This document shows, in pieces, positions 8,852 through 16,876 of a stretch of DNA of 64,000 nt (position 1 is the stretch's first letter; each line of letters opens with the position of its first letter). Below the pieces are notes generated by a model, which ran no database searches, had not been told where the DNA came from, and worked only from the letters and a program-made list of their open reading frames with translations. The DNA is taken from positions 34,852 through 98,851 of the forward strand of contig CAUHHV010000005.1 in the NCBI GenBank assembly GCA_959606065.1. The letters are read 5' to 3'. The position numbers were made by a program, and so were the translations under genes. Origin of the DNA: an uncultured Collinsella sp. (GTDB lineage: Bacteria; Actinomycetota; Coriobacteriia; Coriobacteriales; Coriobacteriaceae).

Positions 8852-10633
8852 ATGACGAGCACCGAAATCGACGAGAAGTTCATGCGCGAGGCGCTGGCCG
8901 AGGCGCGCGCCGCCGCTGCGGTGGGCGAGGTACCGATTGGCGCCGTGGTAGTGCGCGCGGGCGAGATTGTCGCGAGGGCGCATAATCGCCGAGAACTCGA
9001 CCAGGACCCTGCGGCGCATGCCGAGTTTTCGGCCCTGTGCGCTGCCGCTCGGTTGCTCGGTCGTTGGCGCCTTTCCGATTGCACGGTCTATGTAACGCTC
9101 GAGCCTTGCTGCATGTGTGCGGGGCTTATGGTCAACGCGCGCGTGGGGCGCTGCGTGTATGGCGCGACTGATGCCAAGGCGGGCGCGCTGGGTTCGCTAT
9201 ATGACCTGAATGCCGATTCGCGCCTGAACCATCGGTTTAATGTAACCGCCGGCGTGCTGGCGGATGAGTGTCGTGAGGTGTTGAGCGGCTATTTTAGTGG
9301 GCTGCGTGGCGCCGATGGTGCTGGCTGCGGTTGTGGGGCCGATCTTGAGGCGCATGCCACTCATGCCGAGGCACTCGCGTGTGCCGAAGATATTGCCGTT
9401 GAGGCGGTTGACTTTGGCCCCGTGCAGCGGCGGGCCCGCCGTGTGCTGCTGGCAATCGACTCCTTTAAGGGCAGCGTGTCGAGTGCACAGGCGGAGGCGG
9501 CGGTTGTCGAAGGCGTGCGCCGTGTGTGGTCCGACGCCGAGATGGCCGCGTTGCCGCTGGCAGATGGTGGCGAGGGGACGCTCGACGCCATCGCCGCACG
9601 CGGTGGCGAGCTTGTGACCTGTGAGGTTGCAGGCCCCTTGGGCGACCGCGTGTCTGCACGGATGCTGGTGGATGCCGAGCGCGAGTCGGCTGTAATTGAG
9701 ATGGCCGAAGCCGCGGGCATCGGGTACTCGCCTTGCACGGAGTCGGCGGCGTTGGCGGCCACAACCTATGGCGTGGGTGAGCTGATGCTCCGTGCGGTCC
9801 GTGTCGGGGCAAAGACTATCTATATTGGCTTGGGCGGCAGTGCCACCAACGACGGCGGCGCCGGCATGCTGCAGGCGCTGGGCGCGCGTCTTGTCGATGA
9901 CCGTGGCTGCGATATCGCGCCGGGGCTCGCGGGCCTTGAACGAGTCGCCGGTGTTGACCTGACGCCGGCGCTTCGGGTGCTGGGCGGCGCACGCATCGTG
10001 GTGCTTTCCGATGTCGAGAATCCGCTCGTGGGGCGTCGCGGGGCGCTTGCGGTGTTTGGCGGGCAAAAGGGCCTGCCGGCGGGGGATGCCGAGGCCCTGG
10101 GCAAGTACGACAGCTGGATGGTCGGTTACGGCCGCCTGCTCGATGCGGCGATTACCGGGGTGCGGGCTCAGGGGTTGTTGCGCGTGCTCGAGGGTGCACG
10201 GACATTTGGCTCGGTGCTCGGTGTGCCCGGCGCCGGTGCCGCCGGCGGCCTGGGCGCCGCACTGTTGGCGCTCGGCGCCGAGCTACGTTCGGGCGTGGAG
10301 ACGGTGCTCGATCTGATTGGGTTTGACGAGCGCGTACGCGATGTCGACCTGGTCATTACAGGCGAGGGTAATATGGACGAGCAATCCGCCGCCGGTAAGG
10401 CACCGGTGGGCGTGGCCCGTCGTGCGAAGCGATATGGCAAGCCGGTGGTCGCCGTCGTGGGCGGTCGTGCCGACAACCTGGATGCGGCGTATGGGCAGGG
10501 TGTCGACTTAGTTCTGCCGGTCTGTCGCAGACCCATGCCCCTTGACCAAGCGCTCGACCCCCAGGAAGCCACAATCAACCTCATCTGCGCCGGCGAAGCG
10601 GCCGCTCGATCCTACGACTTTGGCCGTATCTAA
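8852..10633 (+). CDS. TadA tRNA adenosine deaminase fused to glycerate 2-kinase
   Basis: A single uninterrupted 593-residue frame with two complete domains. Residues 1 to about 150 are TadA, which converts A34 to inosine in tRNA-Arg(ACG): zinc ligands and proton shuttle are in HAEFS (His56, Glu58) and EPCCMCAG (Cys86, Cys89). After a linker of about 45 residues rich in Gly, Ala and Cys, residues 195-593 are a GarK/GlxK-type glycerate kinase (ATP plus glycerate to phosphoglycerate): AIDSFKGSVSS, PLADGGEGT, GLGGSATNDGGAGML and TGEGNMDEQSAAGK are all recognisable. ATG 8852 has AGGGAAGG upstream. The two activities have no known link, and TadA is normally a free 150-170 residue protein. A sequencing frameshift is an unlikely cause because no stop separates the domains. 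Confidence 0.9.
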   Translation: MTSTEIDEKFMREALAEARAAAAVGEVPIGAVVVRAGEIVARAHNRRELDQDPAAHAEFSALCAAARLLGRWRLSDCTVYVTLEPCCMCAGLMVNARVGRCVYGATDAKAGALGSLYDLNADSRLNHRFNVTAGVLADECREVLSGYFSGLRGADGAGCGCGADLEAHATHAEALACAEDIAVEAVDFGPVQRRARRVLLAIDSFKGSVSSAQAEAAVVEGVRRVWSDAEMAALPLADGGEGTLDAIAARGGELVTCEVAGPLGDRVSARMLVDAERESAVIEMAEAAGIGYSPCTESAALAATTYGVGELMLRAVRVGAKTIYIGLGGSATNDGGAGMLQALGARLVDDRGCDIAPGLAGLERVAGVDLTPALRVLGGARIVVLSDVENPLVGRRGALAVFGGQKGLPAGDAEALGKYDSWMVGYGRLLDAAITGVRAQGLLRVLEGARTFGSVLGVPGAGAAGGLGAALLALGAELRSGVETVLDLIGFDERVRDVDLVITGEGNMDEQSAAGKAPVGVARRAKRYGKPVVAVVGGRADNLDAAYGQGVDLVLPVCRRPMPLDQALDPQEATINLICAGEAAARSYDFGRI

Positions 10634-10649
10634 AACCCATCCCCTCGAT

Positions 10650-10718
10650 AAGTTGCGGTGAAATACGGAGTGTTTTTGCCTTTAAGGGGCCAATTCAGTC
10701 CGTATTCCACCGCAACTT
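10650..10718. repeat. Dispersed palindrome, GTTGCGGTGGAATACGG family (copy 1)
   Basis: Arms AAGTTGCGGTGAAATACGGA and TCCGTATTCCACCGCAACTT flank a T-rich centre. A second copy is at 34323-34390. Confidence 0.85.
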
Positions 10719-10770
10719 CGAGAATGGCCATTCGAGGTTGGCTGCCTTGGGTCTCGAGCCGGACCGCCTG

Positions 10771-10928
10771 CCACGAAAGGCGGCCATCTACTACGTTAAA
10801 CCGGCCACCCTCGACCATTCCGGGATTTGCAAAAATAAAACCGCAGGTAGAGAGCTTGCCGCTATTCGAAAAAGCACGCTATGGTTGACCCCTGCGACCA
10901 AAACGTAGTAGATGGGCCCTTTTCGTGG
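10771..10928. mobile_element. 158-bp MITE-like element (copy 1)
   Basis: The element has 27-bp terminal inverted repeats matching at 24 positions (outer end CCACGAAA, inner end ATCTACTACGTT) and no coding capacity. A second element of the same length, in the opposite orientation and similar throughout, lies at 41265-41422; both carry ACCGCAGGTA and CTTGCCG in the middle. This fits a non-autonomous transposable element or a structured repeat. No transposase is in the window. Confidence 0.75.
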
Positions 10929-10942
10929 CGCAGCGTCAGACC

Positions 10943-11024
10943 AGTCTTTTTGGAACGGGGCTATTTTGGCTACTTGCCGATCTGATTGCCCGAGTAGTCA
11001 AAAAAGCTCCGTCCCAAATTAGCC
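10943..11024. repeat. Dispersed palindrome, AGTCTTTTTGGGACGGGG family (copy 1)
   Basis: Imperfect arms begin AGTCTTTTTGGAACGGGGC and end GCTCCGTCCCAAA. A better-conserved copy is at 46034-46123, and fragments flank the second 158-bp element near 41237 and 41479. Confidence 0.75.
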
Positions 11025-11027
11025 ACC

Positions 11028-11056
11028 TTGCCCTGTCGAGCAGGAGCAGGTAAGAT
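11028..11056 (+). promoter_or_regulatory. Promoter of the SRP RNA gene
   Basis: TTGCCC (-35) and TAAGAT (-10) are separated by exactly 17 bases, placing the start point at about 11062, just where the RNA terminal stem begins. Confidence 0.65.
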
Positions 11057-11061
11057 ATACC

Positions 11062-11185
11062 GAGCGCCTAGCGCGTTCGATGGGTTCGGATGACGACATG
11101 TTCCGAATCTGGTCAGGTCCGGAAGGAAGCAGCCATAAGGAGCCTCTGTCGGGCATCCGAATCCATCGAACGCACGGGCGCTTTT
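11062..11185 (+). ncRNA. ffs: Signal recognition particle RNA, small bacterial type
   Basis: The hallmark apical domain is present: GGTCAGGTCCGGAAGGAAGC at about 11111-11130, closed by GTTCGGATG/CATCCGAA and GCGTTCGATGG/CCATCGAACGC stems (11073-11173). An outer AGCGCC/GGCGCT pairing followed by TTTTT serves as the end and terminator. The RNA pairs with Ffh to target membrane proteins. It lies downstream of tadA as in many actinobacteria, but dnaX, often next, is absent here. Confidence 0.95.
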
Positions 11186-11511
11186 TGGTGCCGCGACATG
11201 GCCCGGCCGGTGACGAGGTATTTGGTGTCTCGCTGGTCCTCGGCTTCGCCTGCGGGATCGCGCGACTACCAAGCGCCCTGCCGGCACTCGCGGGTAGCCG
11301 ACCAAAACCGCCTGAAGGGTCACATTTATCTGATAATTGAATCCCTGGCGTTATGCCGCTCGCTGGCGTTGCCAAAACATCGGCTGCTACATGCCTTGGG
11401 CGCTAGTGACCGTCGCCCTTACATCTGTAACGAGTTGCTTACGCATCTCCAGGGCTCGCCGTACTATCATGAATCAGATTGAAGAGAGATGATGATAGGG
11501 AGCGCCTTTTT
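11186..11511 (+). other. Non-coding spacer after ffs
   Basis: No gene is supported. The 25-base stretch at 11358-11382 (GCTCGCTGGCGTTGCCAAAA plus CATCG) is nearly repeated at 63852-63876, and its first 16 bases recur at 60098-60113. The last 20 bases carry AGGGAG, the ribosome site of the next gene. Confidence 0.5.
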
Positions 11512-13368
11512 ATGATTGAGTTGCTTAGGCGTTTTGGTGGCAAGTTTCGCCGCTATATGGTGATTGGCCCTGCGTGCAAGCTGATCGAAGTGATCTTTGA
11601 CCTGCTGACGCCGCTGGTGATTGCCCAGATGATCGATAAGGGCATCGGCGCACGCGATGTGAACGCCGTTATTCACTACGGTATGGTGCTTGGCGCCATG
11701 GCTGTGATCGGCATCTCGTTTACGCTTGTTTGCCAAAAGATGGCGGCGCTCACCTCGCAGGGCATGGGCACCGACATTCGCGGTGCGCTCTACCAGCACA
11801 TCAATAAGCTGAGCTATGCCGAACTCGACCGCTTTGGCACGCCGTCGCTCATCACGCGTATCACCAACGATGTCAACCAGGTGCAGCTTGCCGTGGCGCT
11901 GGGCGTGCGCATGCTCATCCGCTGGCCCTTCCTGGCGGTGGGCTCCATGTGCGCGGCCCTTGCCATCGACCTTGGGCTCGGCATGATCTTTTTGATTTGC
12001 ACGCCCGCCATCGGCCTGGTGTTTTGGTTTGTCATGGCGCGCTGCATCCCGTACTACAAGCAGCTGCAGGCAAAGCTCGACCGCATCGCGCTTATCTGCC
12101 GCGAAGGCCTTTCGGGCGCTCGCGTGGTTCGCGCCTTCGTGCGCGAGGACCACGAGCGCGAGCGCTTTGCCCAAGCTGCCGATGACCAGGCCAATACTGC
12201 CATCGCGGTGGGCAAGCTCTCGTCGATTCTCAATCCCGTCACGTTTCTTGTGATGAACCTGGGCGTGTGCGCCATCCTGTGGGTGGGCGGCATCCAGGTC
12301 AACGTGGGCGAACTCACGCAGGGCCAGGTCATGGCGTTTGTGAACTACATGACGCAGACCCTGACCTCCATCGTGTATGTCGCCAACCTGGTCGTGGTCT
12401 TTACCAAGGCGAGCGCGAGCGCGTCGCGTATCAACGAGGTGCTCAACTGCGAGCCGAGCATCACCGACGAGGACAACGAGCCGGTCGTGCTGCCCGAGCC
12501 GAGCGAACTGGCGGGTGGCGCTGTTCCGGTTCCCGCGCTGAGCTTGAGCCATGCGAGCTTCTCGCTTGGCGCCGGCGCGGCCAATGCCGTGAGCGATGTG
12601 ACGCTGGAACTCCCGCTGGGCAAGACGCTCGGCATTATCGGCGGTACGGGTAGCGGTAAGTCCACGCTCGTTTCGCTTATCCCGCGCCTGTACGATGCGG
12701 GCACCGGCAGCGTGTGCGTGATGGGCGCCGACGTGCGCGCTTGGCCGCTCGACCAGCTGCGCCGTGTGGTCGCGACCGTTCCACAGCGCGCGTCGCTGGT
12801 GAGCGGCACGATCCGCAGCAACCTAACCTGGCGCGACGAGGCAGCAACCGACGAGGAGCTCTGGGCGGCGCTCGACATGGCGCAGGCGAGCGAGTTCGTG
12901 CGCAACAAGCCGCAGGGGCTCGACGCCCCGGTCGAGGCGGGCGGCAAGAACTTTAGCGGTGGCCAACGCCAGCGCCTGACCATCGCGCGCGCCCTGGTGG
13001 GCTCTCCGCAGGTCCTAATCATGGACGACTCCGCCTCGGCGCTCGACTTTAAGACCGATGCAGCGCTTCGCCATGCCATTCGCGAACGAAGCATGCGCGG
13101 TGCCGCCGAGGGCGGGCTGCCGCTGACCACGGTGATTGTGAGCCAGCGCGTCTCGACCGTGCGCGACGCCGATATGATCTGCGTTCTCGACCACGGCTCG
13201 GTCGCGGGCCTGGGCACGCATGACGAGCTGTACGCGACCTGCCAGCTCTACCGCGAGATTTGCCAGTCGCAGTTTCGCCGCGAGGAACTCGAGGGCCAGC
13301 AGGGGAGTGCGGCGCTCGCGTCCGCACCGATCGCCTCCGCATCCGTCTGCGCAAAGGAGGGCTGCTAA
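11512..13368 (+). CDS. ABC exporter half-transporter, degenerate-site subunit
   Basis: Predicted 618-residue protein with six membrane helices and a nucleotide-binding domain. Walker A is GGTGSGKST and the signature is FSGGQRQR. Walker B VLIMDDSASALD has Asp in place of the catalytic Glu, and the switch residue is Gln (VSQRVST). It is paralogous to the gene at 1-1698 and pairs with the next gene, which starts immediately after this stop. ATG 11512 follows AGGGAG by 9 bases; the in-frame TTG 11479 is less likely. Substrate unknown. Confidence 0.9.
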   Translation: MIELLRRFGGKFRRYMVIGPACKLIEVIFDLLTPLVIAQMIDKGIGARDVNAVIHYGMVLGAMAVIGISFTLVCQKMAALTSQGMGTDIRGALYQHINKLSYAELDRFGTPSLITRITNDVNQVQLAVALGVRMLIRWPFLAVGSMCAALAIDLGLGMIFLICTPAIGLVFWFVMARCIPYYKQLQAKLDRIALICREGLSGARVVRAFVREDHERERFAQAADDQANTAIAVGKLSSILNPVTFLVMNLGVCAILWVGGIQVNVGELTQGQVMAFVNYMTQTLTSIVYVANLVVVFTKASASASRINEVLNCEPSITDEDNEPVVLPEPSELAGGAVPVPALSLSHASFSLGAGAANAVSDVTLELPLGKTLGIIGGTGSGKSTLVSLIPRLYDAGTGSVCVMGADVRAWPLDQLRRVVATVPQRASLVSGTIRSNLTWRDEAATDEELWAALDMAQASEFVRNKPQGLDAPVEAGGKNFSGGQRQRLTIARALVGSPQVLIMDDSASALDFKTDAALRHAIRERSMRGAAEGGLPLTTVIVSQRVSTVRDADMICVLDHGSVAGLGTHDELYATCQLYREICQSQFRREELEGQQGSAALASAPIASASVCAKEGC

Positions 13369-15228
13369 ATGAATCCGTACACTTCTTCCGGTTCGGTCGC
13401 CACGATGACGGCCAACGTGTCCGGTAACGATAACCTCAACGACCTGGGCGACGGTCCGCGCCAGCCCGGCGACCCCGAGCGCTATCCCGTGGGTGCGGTG
13501 ACCCGCCGCCTGCTGGGCTATGTTCGCCCGCACCGCGCCTCGTTTACGGCGTCGTTTGTGAGCGCCGCCATCTCGGTGATCTTGCAACTCTATACGCCCA
13601 TCCTTATCGGCGAGGGCATCGACCTCATCGTCGCCACCGGGCAGGTGGACTTCGATGCGCTGCTGCCGCTCGTTACTAAGCTCGCGATTGTCGTGGTGGG
13701 CGCGGCGGCCTTCCAGTGGCTACAGGGCTATTGCGTCAACCGCCTGTCCTACGAGACGGTGCGCGACATGCGCGTGGAGGCGAGCGATAAGCTCAGCCGC
13801 ATGCCGCTCAGCTTTATCGACAGTCATGCCCACGGCGACCTTATGAGCCGTGTGGTCAACGACGTCGATCAGGTGGGCGACGGTCTGCTGCAAGGCTTTA
13901 CCCAGCTTTTCACCGGCGTTATCACCATCGTGGGCACGCTCGCGTTTATGCTCTCCATCAACCTGACCATGACGCTCGTGGTGGTGCTCGTCACACCGCT
14001 CTCCATCTTTGCGGCCGGCGCCATCGCCAAGCTCTCCAACAAGAGCTTTACGGCACAGCAGCGTATTCAAGGGCAGCTCGGTGGTCATATTGAGGAGTAC
14101 GTAGGCGAGCAGAAGCTTGTCGACGCCTTTGCCTATGGCCCCAACGCGCAGCTGCGCTTTGATGCCCTTAACGCCGAGCTCTATACGGCAGGCGAGCGCG
14201 CGCAGTTTATGGGTTCGCTCTCCAACCCCGGCACGCGCTTTATCAACAACATCATCTACGCCGTGGTTGCCGTGATTGGCTGCGTGGGCGTGATCACAGG
14301 CGTGCCGGCGGCGCTTACGGTAGGCGGCGTGCAGATCTTCCTGTCCTATGCCAACCAGTACACCAAACCGTTCAACGAGGTTACCAACGTCATTACGCAA
14401 ATCCAAACGGCGTATGCCTCGGCGCGTCGTATGTTTGCGTTGCTCGACGCCCGCGAGCAAGAGCCCGATGCGCCAGATGCCGTGGAGCTTGCTGCCCCAC
14501 AGGGCGAGGTGACCTTTGAGCACGTGGACTTTAGCTACGTGCCCGACCGCAAGCTGCTGCAGGATATCTGCATCGAGGCCAAGCCGGGCATGCGCTTTGC
14601 CCTGGTCGGTCCCACGGGCTGCGGCAAGACGACGCTCATCAACCTGCTGCTGCGTTTTTACGATATTGATGCCGGCCGCATCGCGGTCGATGGCAAGGCT
14701 TCGCGCGATTACACACGCTCGAGCCTGCGCCGTGCCTTTGGCATGGTGCTGCAGGATACCTGGCTGTTCGAGGGCACCGTGGCGGAAAACATCGCGTACG
14801 GTTGCCCCGATGCCACGCGTGAGCAGGTCATCGAAGCCGCCAAGCGCGCGCACGCGCATAAGTTTATCGTGCAGCTGCCAGGCGGCTACGATACGGTGAT
14901 CGGCGAGGACGGCGGCGCGTTTAGCCAGGGCCAAAAGCAGCTGCTGTGCATCGCCCGCGTTATGCTTACCGATCCGGCCATATTGTTGCTGGACGAGGCG
15001 ACCTCGAGCATCGATACGCGCACCGAGCTGCAGGTGCAGGCGGCATTCGACGAGCTCATGGCTGGCCGCACGAGCTTTGTCGTGGCACACCGCCTGTCGA
15101 CGATCCGCAACGCCGACTGCATTCTGGTGATGCGCGACGGCCAGATTATCGAGCGCGGCACGCATGACGAGCTGCTAGCGGCAGGCGGCTTCTACGCCGA
15201 ACTCTACCGCAGCCAGTTCGCCCAGTAG
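13369..15228 (+). CDS. ABC exporter half-transporter, catalytic subunit
   Basis: Predicted 619-residue partner of the preceding gene, with the start codon directly abutting its TAA and AAAGGAGGG upstream. A short Ser/Asn-rich N-terminus precedes the membrane domain. The nucleotide-binding domain has Walker A GPTGCGKTT, intact Walker B ILLLDEATSSID with Glu, and switch VAHRLST; its signature is FSQGQKQ. Together with the partner it forms a heterodimeric exporter with one working ATP site. Confidence 0.9.
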   Translation: MNPYTSSGSVATMTANVSGNDNLNDLGDGPRQPGDPERYPVGAVTRRLLGYVRPHRASFTASFVSAAISVILQLYTPILIGEGIDLIVATGQVDFDALLPLVTKLAIVVVGAAAFQWLQGYCVNRLSYETVRDMRVEASDKLSRMPLSFIDSHAHGDLMSRVVNDVDQVGDGLLQGFTQLFTGVITIVGTLAFMLSINLTMTLVVVLVTPLSIFAAGAIAKLSNKSFTAQQRIQGQLGGHIEEYVGEQKLVDAFAYGPNAQLRFDALNAELYTAGERAQFMGSLSNPGTRFINNIIYAVVAVIGCVGVITGVPAALTVGGVQIFLSYANQYTKPFNEVTNVITQIQTAYASARRMFALLDAREQEPDAPDAVELAAPQGEVTFEHVDFSYVPDRKLLQDICIEAKPGMRFALVGPTGCGKTTLINLLLRFYDIDAGRIAVDGKASRDYTRSSLRRAFGMVLQDTWLFEGTVAENIAYGCPDATREQVIEAAKRAHAHKFIVQLPGGYDTVIGEDGGAFSQGQKQLLCIARVMLTDPAILLLDEATSSIDTRTELQVQAAFDELMAGRTSFVVAHRLSTIRNADCILVMRDGQIIERGTHDELLAAGGFYAELYRSQFAQ

Positions 15229-15339
15229 GGAATACCGATTAGCGGCAGATGGTTTACATCTGCGCCGTTAGTACTAAGATATGCTTCTAACAAACTGCAT
15301 TAATGGCTCGAGTTTCGGGGGAAACGAGGCAACGTGACT

Positions 15340-15891
15340 ATGACATGCTCTATGGTGGTCAACAGCAAGAGCGGTAATACCAGGATGGTTTCGGGGGCGA
15401 TTAAGCGCGCCCTGCAGGCTGCAGGCGTTGAGTTTATCCATGCCGCCGCGCTGAGCGATGATGCAGATCCGGAGCAGGTCGCGCACGAGGCTGAGGGCGC
15501 CTGTGCCGCCGATACGGTGCTCGTTGGTTTTTGGTGCGACAAGGGTGCCTGCACGCCCTCGGTGGCGGCACTGCTTTCCGCCCTGCACGGCAAGCGCGTC
15601 TTTTTGTTTGGCACCTGCGGCTTCGGCGCGAGCAAGGACTACTTTAAGCAGATTATCGACCGCGTTTCGTCCAATTTGGCTGGGGATGCCGAGCTTGCGG
15701 GCTGGGCGATGTGCCAGGGCAAGATGGGCCCTGCGGTCAAGCAGCGCTACGAGGCAATGCTCGAGCAAGATCCTGACAATACTCGCTTTAAGATGCTGCT
15801 CGACAACTGGGTTGCCGCAAAGGATCATCCCACCAAGGAGGATCTGGACAACATGACCGCAGCCGCCAAGAAGGCCGTGCTGGGCGAGTAG
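15340..15891 (+). CDS. Flavodoxin-like protein (Flavodoxin_3 type)
   Basis: Predicted 183-residue cytoplasmic protein. The N-terminal phosphate-binding loop VNSKSGNTRMV (about residues 7-17) and the FMN-loop-like VGFWCDKGACTPSV and FLFGTCGFGASKDYF segments place it with flavodoxin-domain proteins of gut anaerobes. Proteins of this group include BilS, the partner of bilirubin reductase, but no reductase gene is present here, so that role is not supported. ATG 15340 has GAGG 10 bases upstream; GTG 15334 is an alternative. A terminator follows. Confidence 0.8.
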   Translation: MTCSMVVNSKSGNTRMVSGAIKRALQAAGVEFIHAAALSDDADPEQVAHEAEGACAADTVLVGFWCDKGACTPSVAALLSALHGKRVFLFGTCGFGASKDYFKQIIDRVSSNLAGDAELAGWAMCQGKMGPAVKQRYEAMLEQDPDNTRFKMLLDNWVAAKDHPTKEDLDNMTAAAKKAVLGE

Positions 15892-15929
15892 ATAATCGCC
15901 GTCGCGCGCTCGAAATAATACAAACGTGA

Positions 15930-15957
15930 AAGCCTCGAAATTCTCGAGGCTTTTTTC
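15930..15957 (+). terminator. Rho-independent terminator
   Basis: A perfect 9-bp stem (AAGCCTCGA/TCGAGGCTT) is followed by TTTT and further T residues, after the flavodoxin-like gene. Confidence 0.85.
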
Positions 15958-15975
15958 TTAACACGGGGGTGCGCC

Positions 15976-16170
15976 GTGGCGAGCGTCTGGGGCGACGTTT
16001 TCCATCATCCGGATGATGAGTCGGTTTTGAATGATACAGTCTCGTGCATTCGCTGGATGTATCGCCAGATGGAGTACGGTTACCAGACGTATCCGGGCTT
16101 CTTTACGCATCACTCGATGGGATTCATACAGCAAGACGCCGCCGGGCGGGCGCCACGTTGCAGAACCTAG
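15976..16170 (+). CDS. Small hypothetical protein or gene remnant
   Basis: A 64-codon frame starting at GTG 15976. The first 55 residues have a protein-like composition rich in Tyr, Phe, His and Met (for example YGYQTYPGFFTHHSMGF), unlike shadow frames in this GC-rich DNA, but the ribosome site is weak and the tail runs into repeat DNA. I do not recognise it. It could be the remains of a larger gene cut by the repeat insertion at about 16170. Confidence 0.25.
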   Translation: MASVWGDVFHHPDDESVLNDTVSCIRWMYRQMEYGYQTYPGFFTHHSMGFIQQDAAGRAPRCRT

Positions 16171-16182
16171 GCCTAGCAGGTG

Positions 16183-16515
16183 GCTGATAATTCCATACCC
16201 AAATGTATCCAGAGTGGGATGGGCTTTCCGGATGGGTGGGGTTGCGGAAGCTGCGTCCCGGAATTTGCCTTTGGAATGGGATGCGGTTTCCAGTTGAAGG
16301 CTCTGTGGAAACTACATCCCAGTATTTGGCCGAGAAACGGGATGCCGTTTCCGGTTGAGGGCCTTGATGGAAAGTGCAACCCGGAATTCGTGATTGAAGC
16401 GGGATGTGGCTTCCCAACGGGGCCACAAGCGGAAACCGCATCCCACTCCGGACGCGAATTCTGGGACATGGCTTCCAGAGGGCTGTGGGCCGCGAACTAC
16501 ATGGGGCTGTCATAA
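16183..16515. repeat. Array of palindromic units with 62-base period
   Basis: Four units of 43-44 bases (from about 16218) each start GGGATG, continue with a TTTCC-like block, and end with GGAA and (C)ATCCC as the mirror image. They are separated by spacers of exactly 18 bases; a fifth, decayed unit starts near 16466. Both strands are open through it, but the frames only translate the repeat. The first 50 bases recur at 25753-25802 with 41 matches, on the far side of the surface-protein locus. Confidence 0.8.
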
Positions 16516-16525
16516 AGCTACAAAA

Positions 16526-16615
16526 AGAGGGTTAAAAATAGACGGTACTTCCAGCAGTATTTTTAATGTGGGGGGGGGGTACGATATCTGAGTTTTTCAA
16601 AGTATTTAACCCTCT
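16526..16615. promoter_or_regulatory. AT-rich leader with G10 tract between inverted repeats
   Basis: The 11-bp perfect inverted repeats AGAGGGTTAAA (16526-16536) and TTTAACCCTCT (16605-16615) bound 68 bases holding a run of ten G residues (16570-16579). The region from about 16516 to 16876 is much richer in A and T than its neighbours and has no gene. It precedes the surface-protein operon, so slippage of the G tract or inversion of the segment could modulate expression; both are inference. Confidence 0.4.
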
Positions 16616-16721
16616 ATGGAGGGATTGCGTAGGGGGTTAGTCACAGATATTGGATAAAACAGACTAATTTGGGAATTAATGACCACTTACGTCAAAATAA
16701 GTAGCATTTAGCGACAAAACA

Positions 16722-16750
16722 TTGAAAAATGTGTAGCACATCGCTATGTT
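16722..16750 (+). promoter_or_regulatory. Candidate promoter of the surface-protein operon
   Basis: TTGAAA and TATGTT are separated by 17 bases. The start point would be near 16757, leaving a leader of about 120 bases before the signal peptidase gene. Confidence 0.4.
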
Positions 16751-16876
16751 TTTATTACGAAAAGATTCCAAATTGGCTTATTTCGGACTCACTTTTCAAT
16801 CGCCTTGCGGTTCCTGTTGAAACTTGCTGACCTTTGGATGGGTCGAATAAAGCCTCGATGGGATGAATTAATCATT

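Noticed and set aside
10658..10888. Small frames through the palindromes at 10650 and 34323 that encode similar peptides
   Set aside because: The peptide similarity is explained by the shared repeat DNA rather than by a conserved protein.
15340..15891. Assignment of the flavodoxin-like gene as BilS of a bilirubin reductase system
   Set aside because: The fold fits, but no BilR-like reductase gene is nearby and the domain type is shared by other proteins, so the specific role is not supported.
16218..16500. CRISPR array
   Set aside because: The repeated part varies between units and is itself palindromic, spacers are only 18 bases, and no cas genes are present.
16180..16515. Open frames on both strands (about 111 and 98-129 codons) across the palindromic array
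   Set aside because: They only translate the repeat units; each strand is open because the units lack stop codons. No ribosome site or protein-like conservation is seen.
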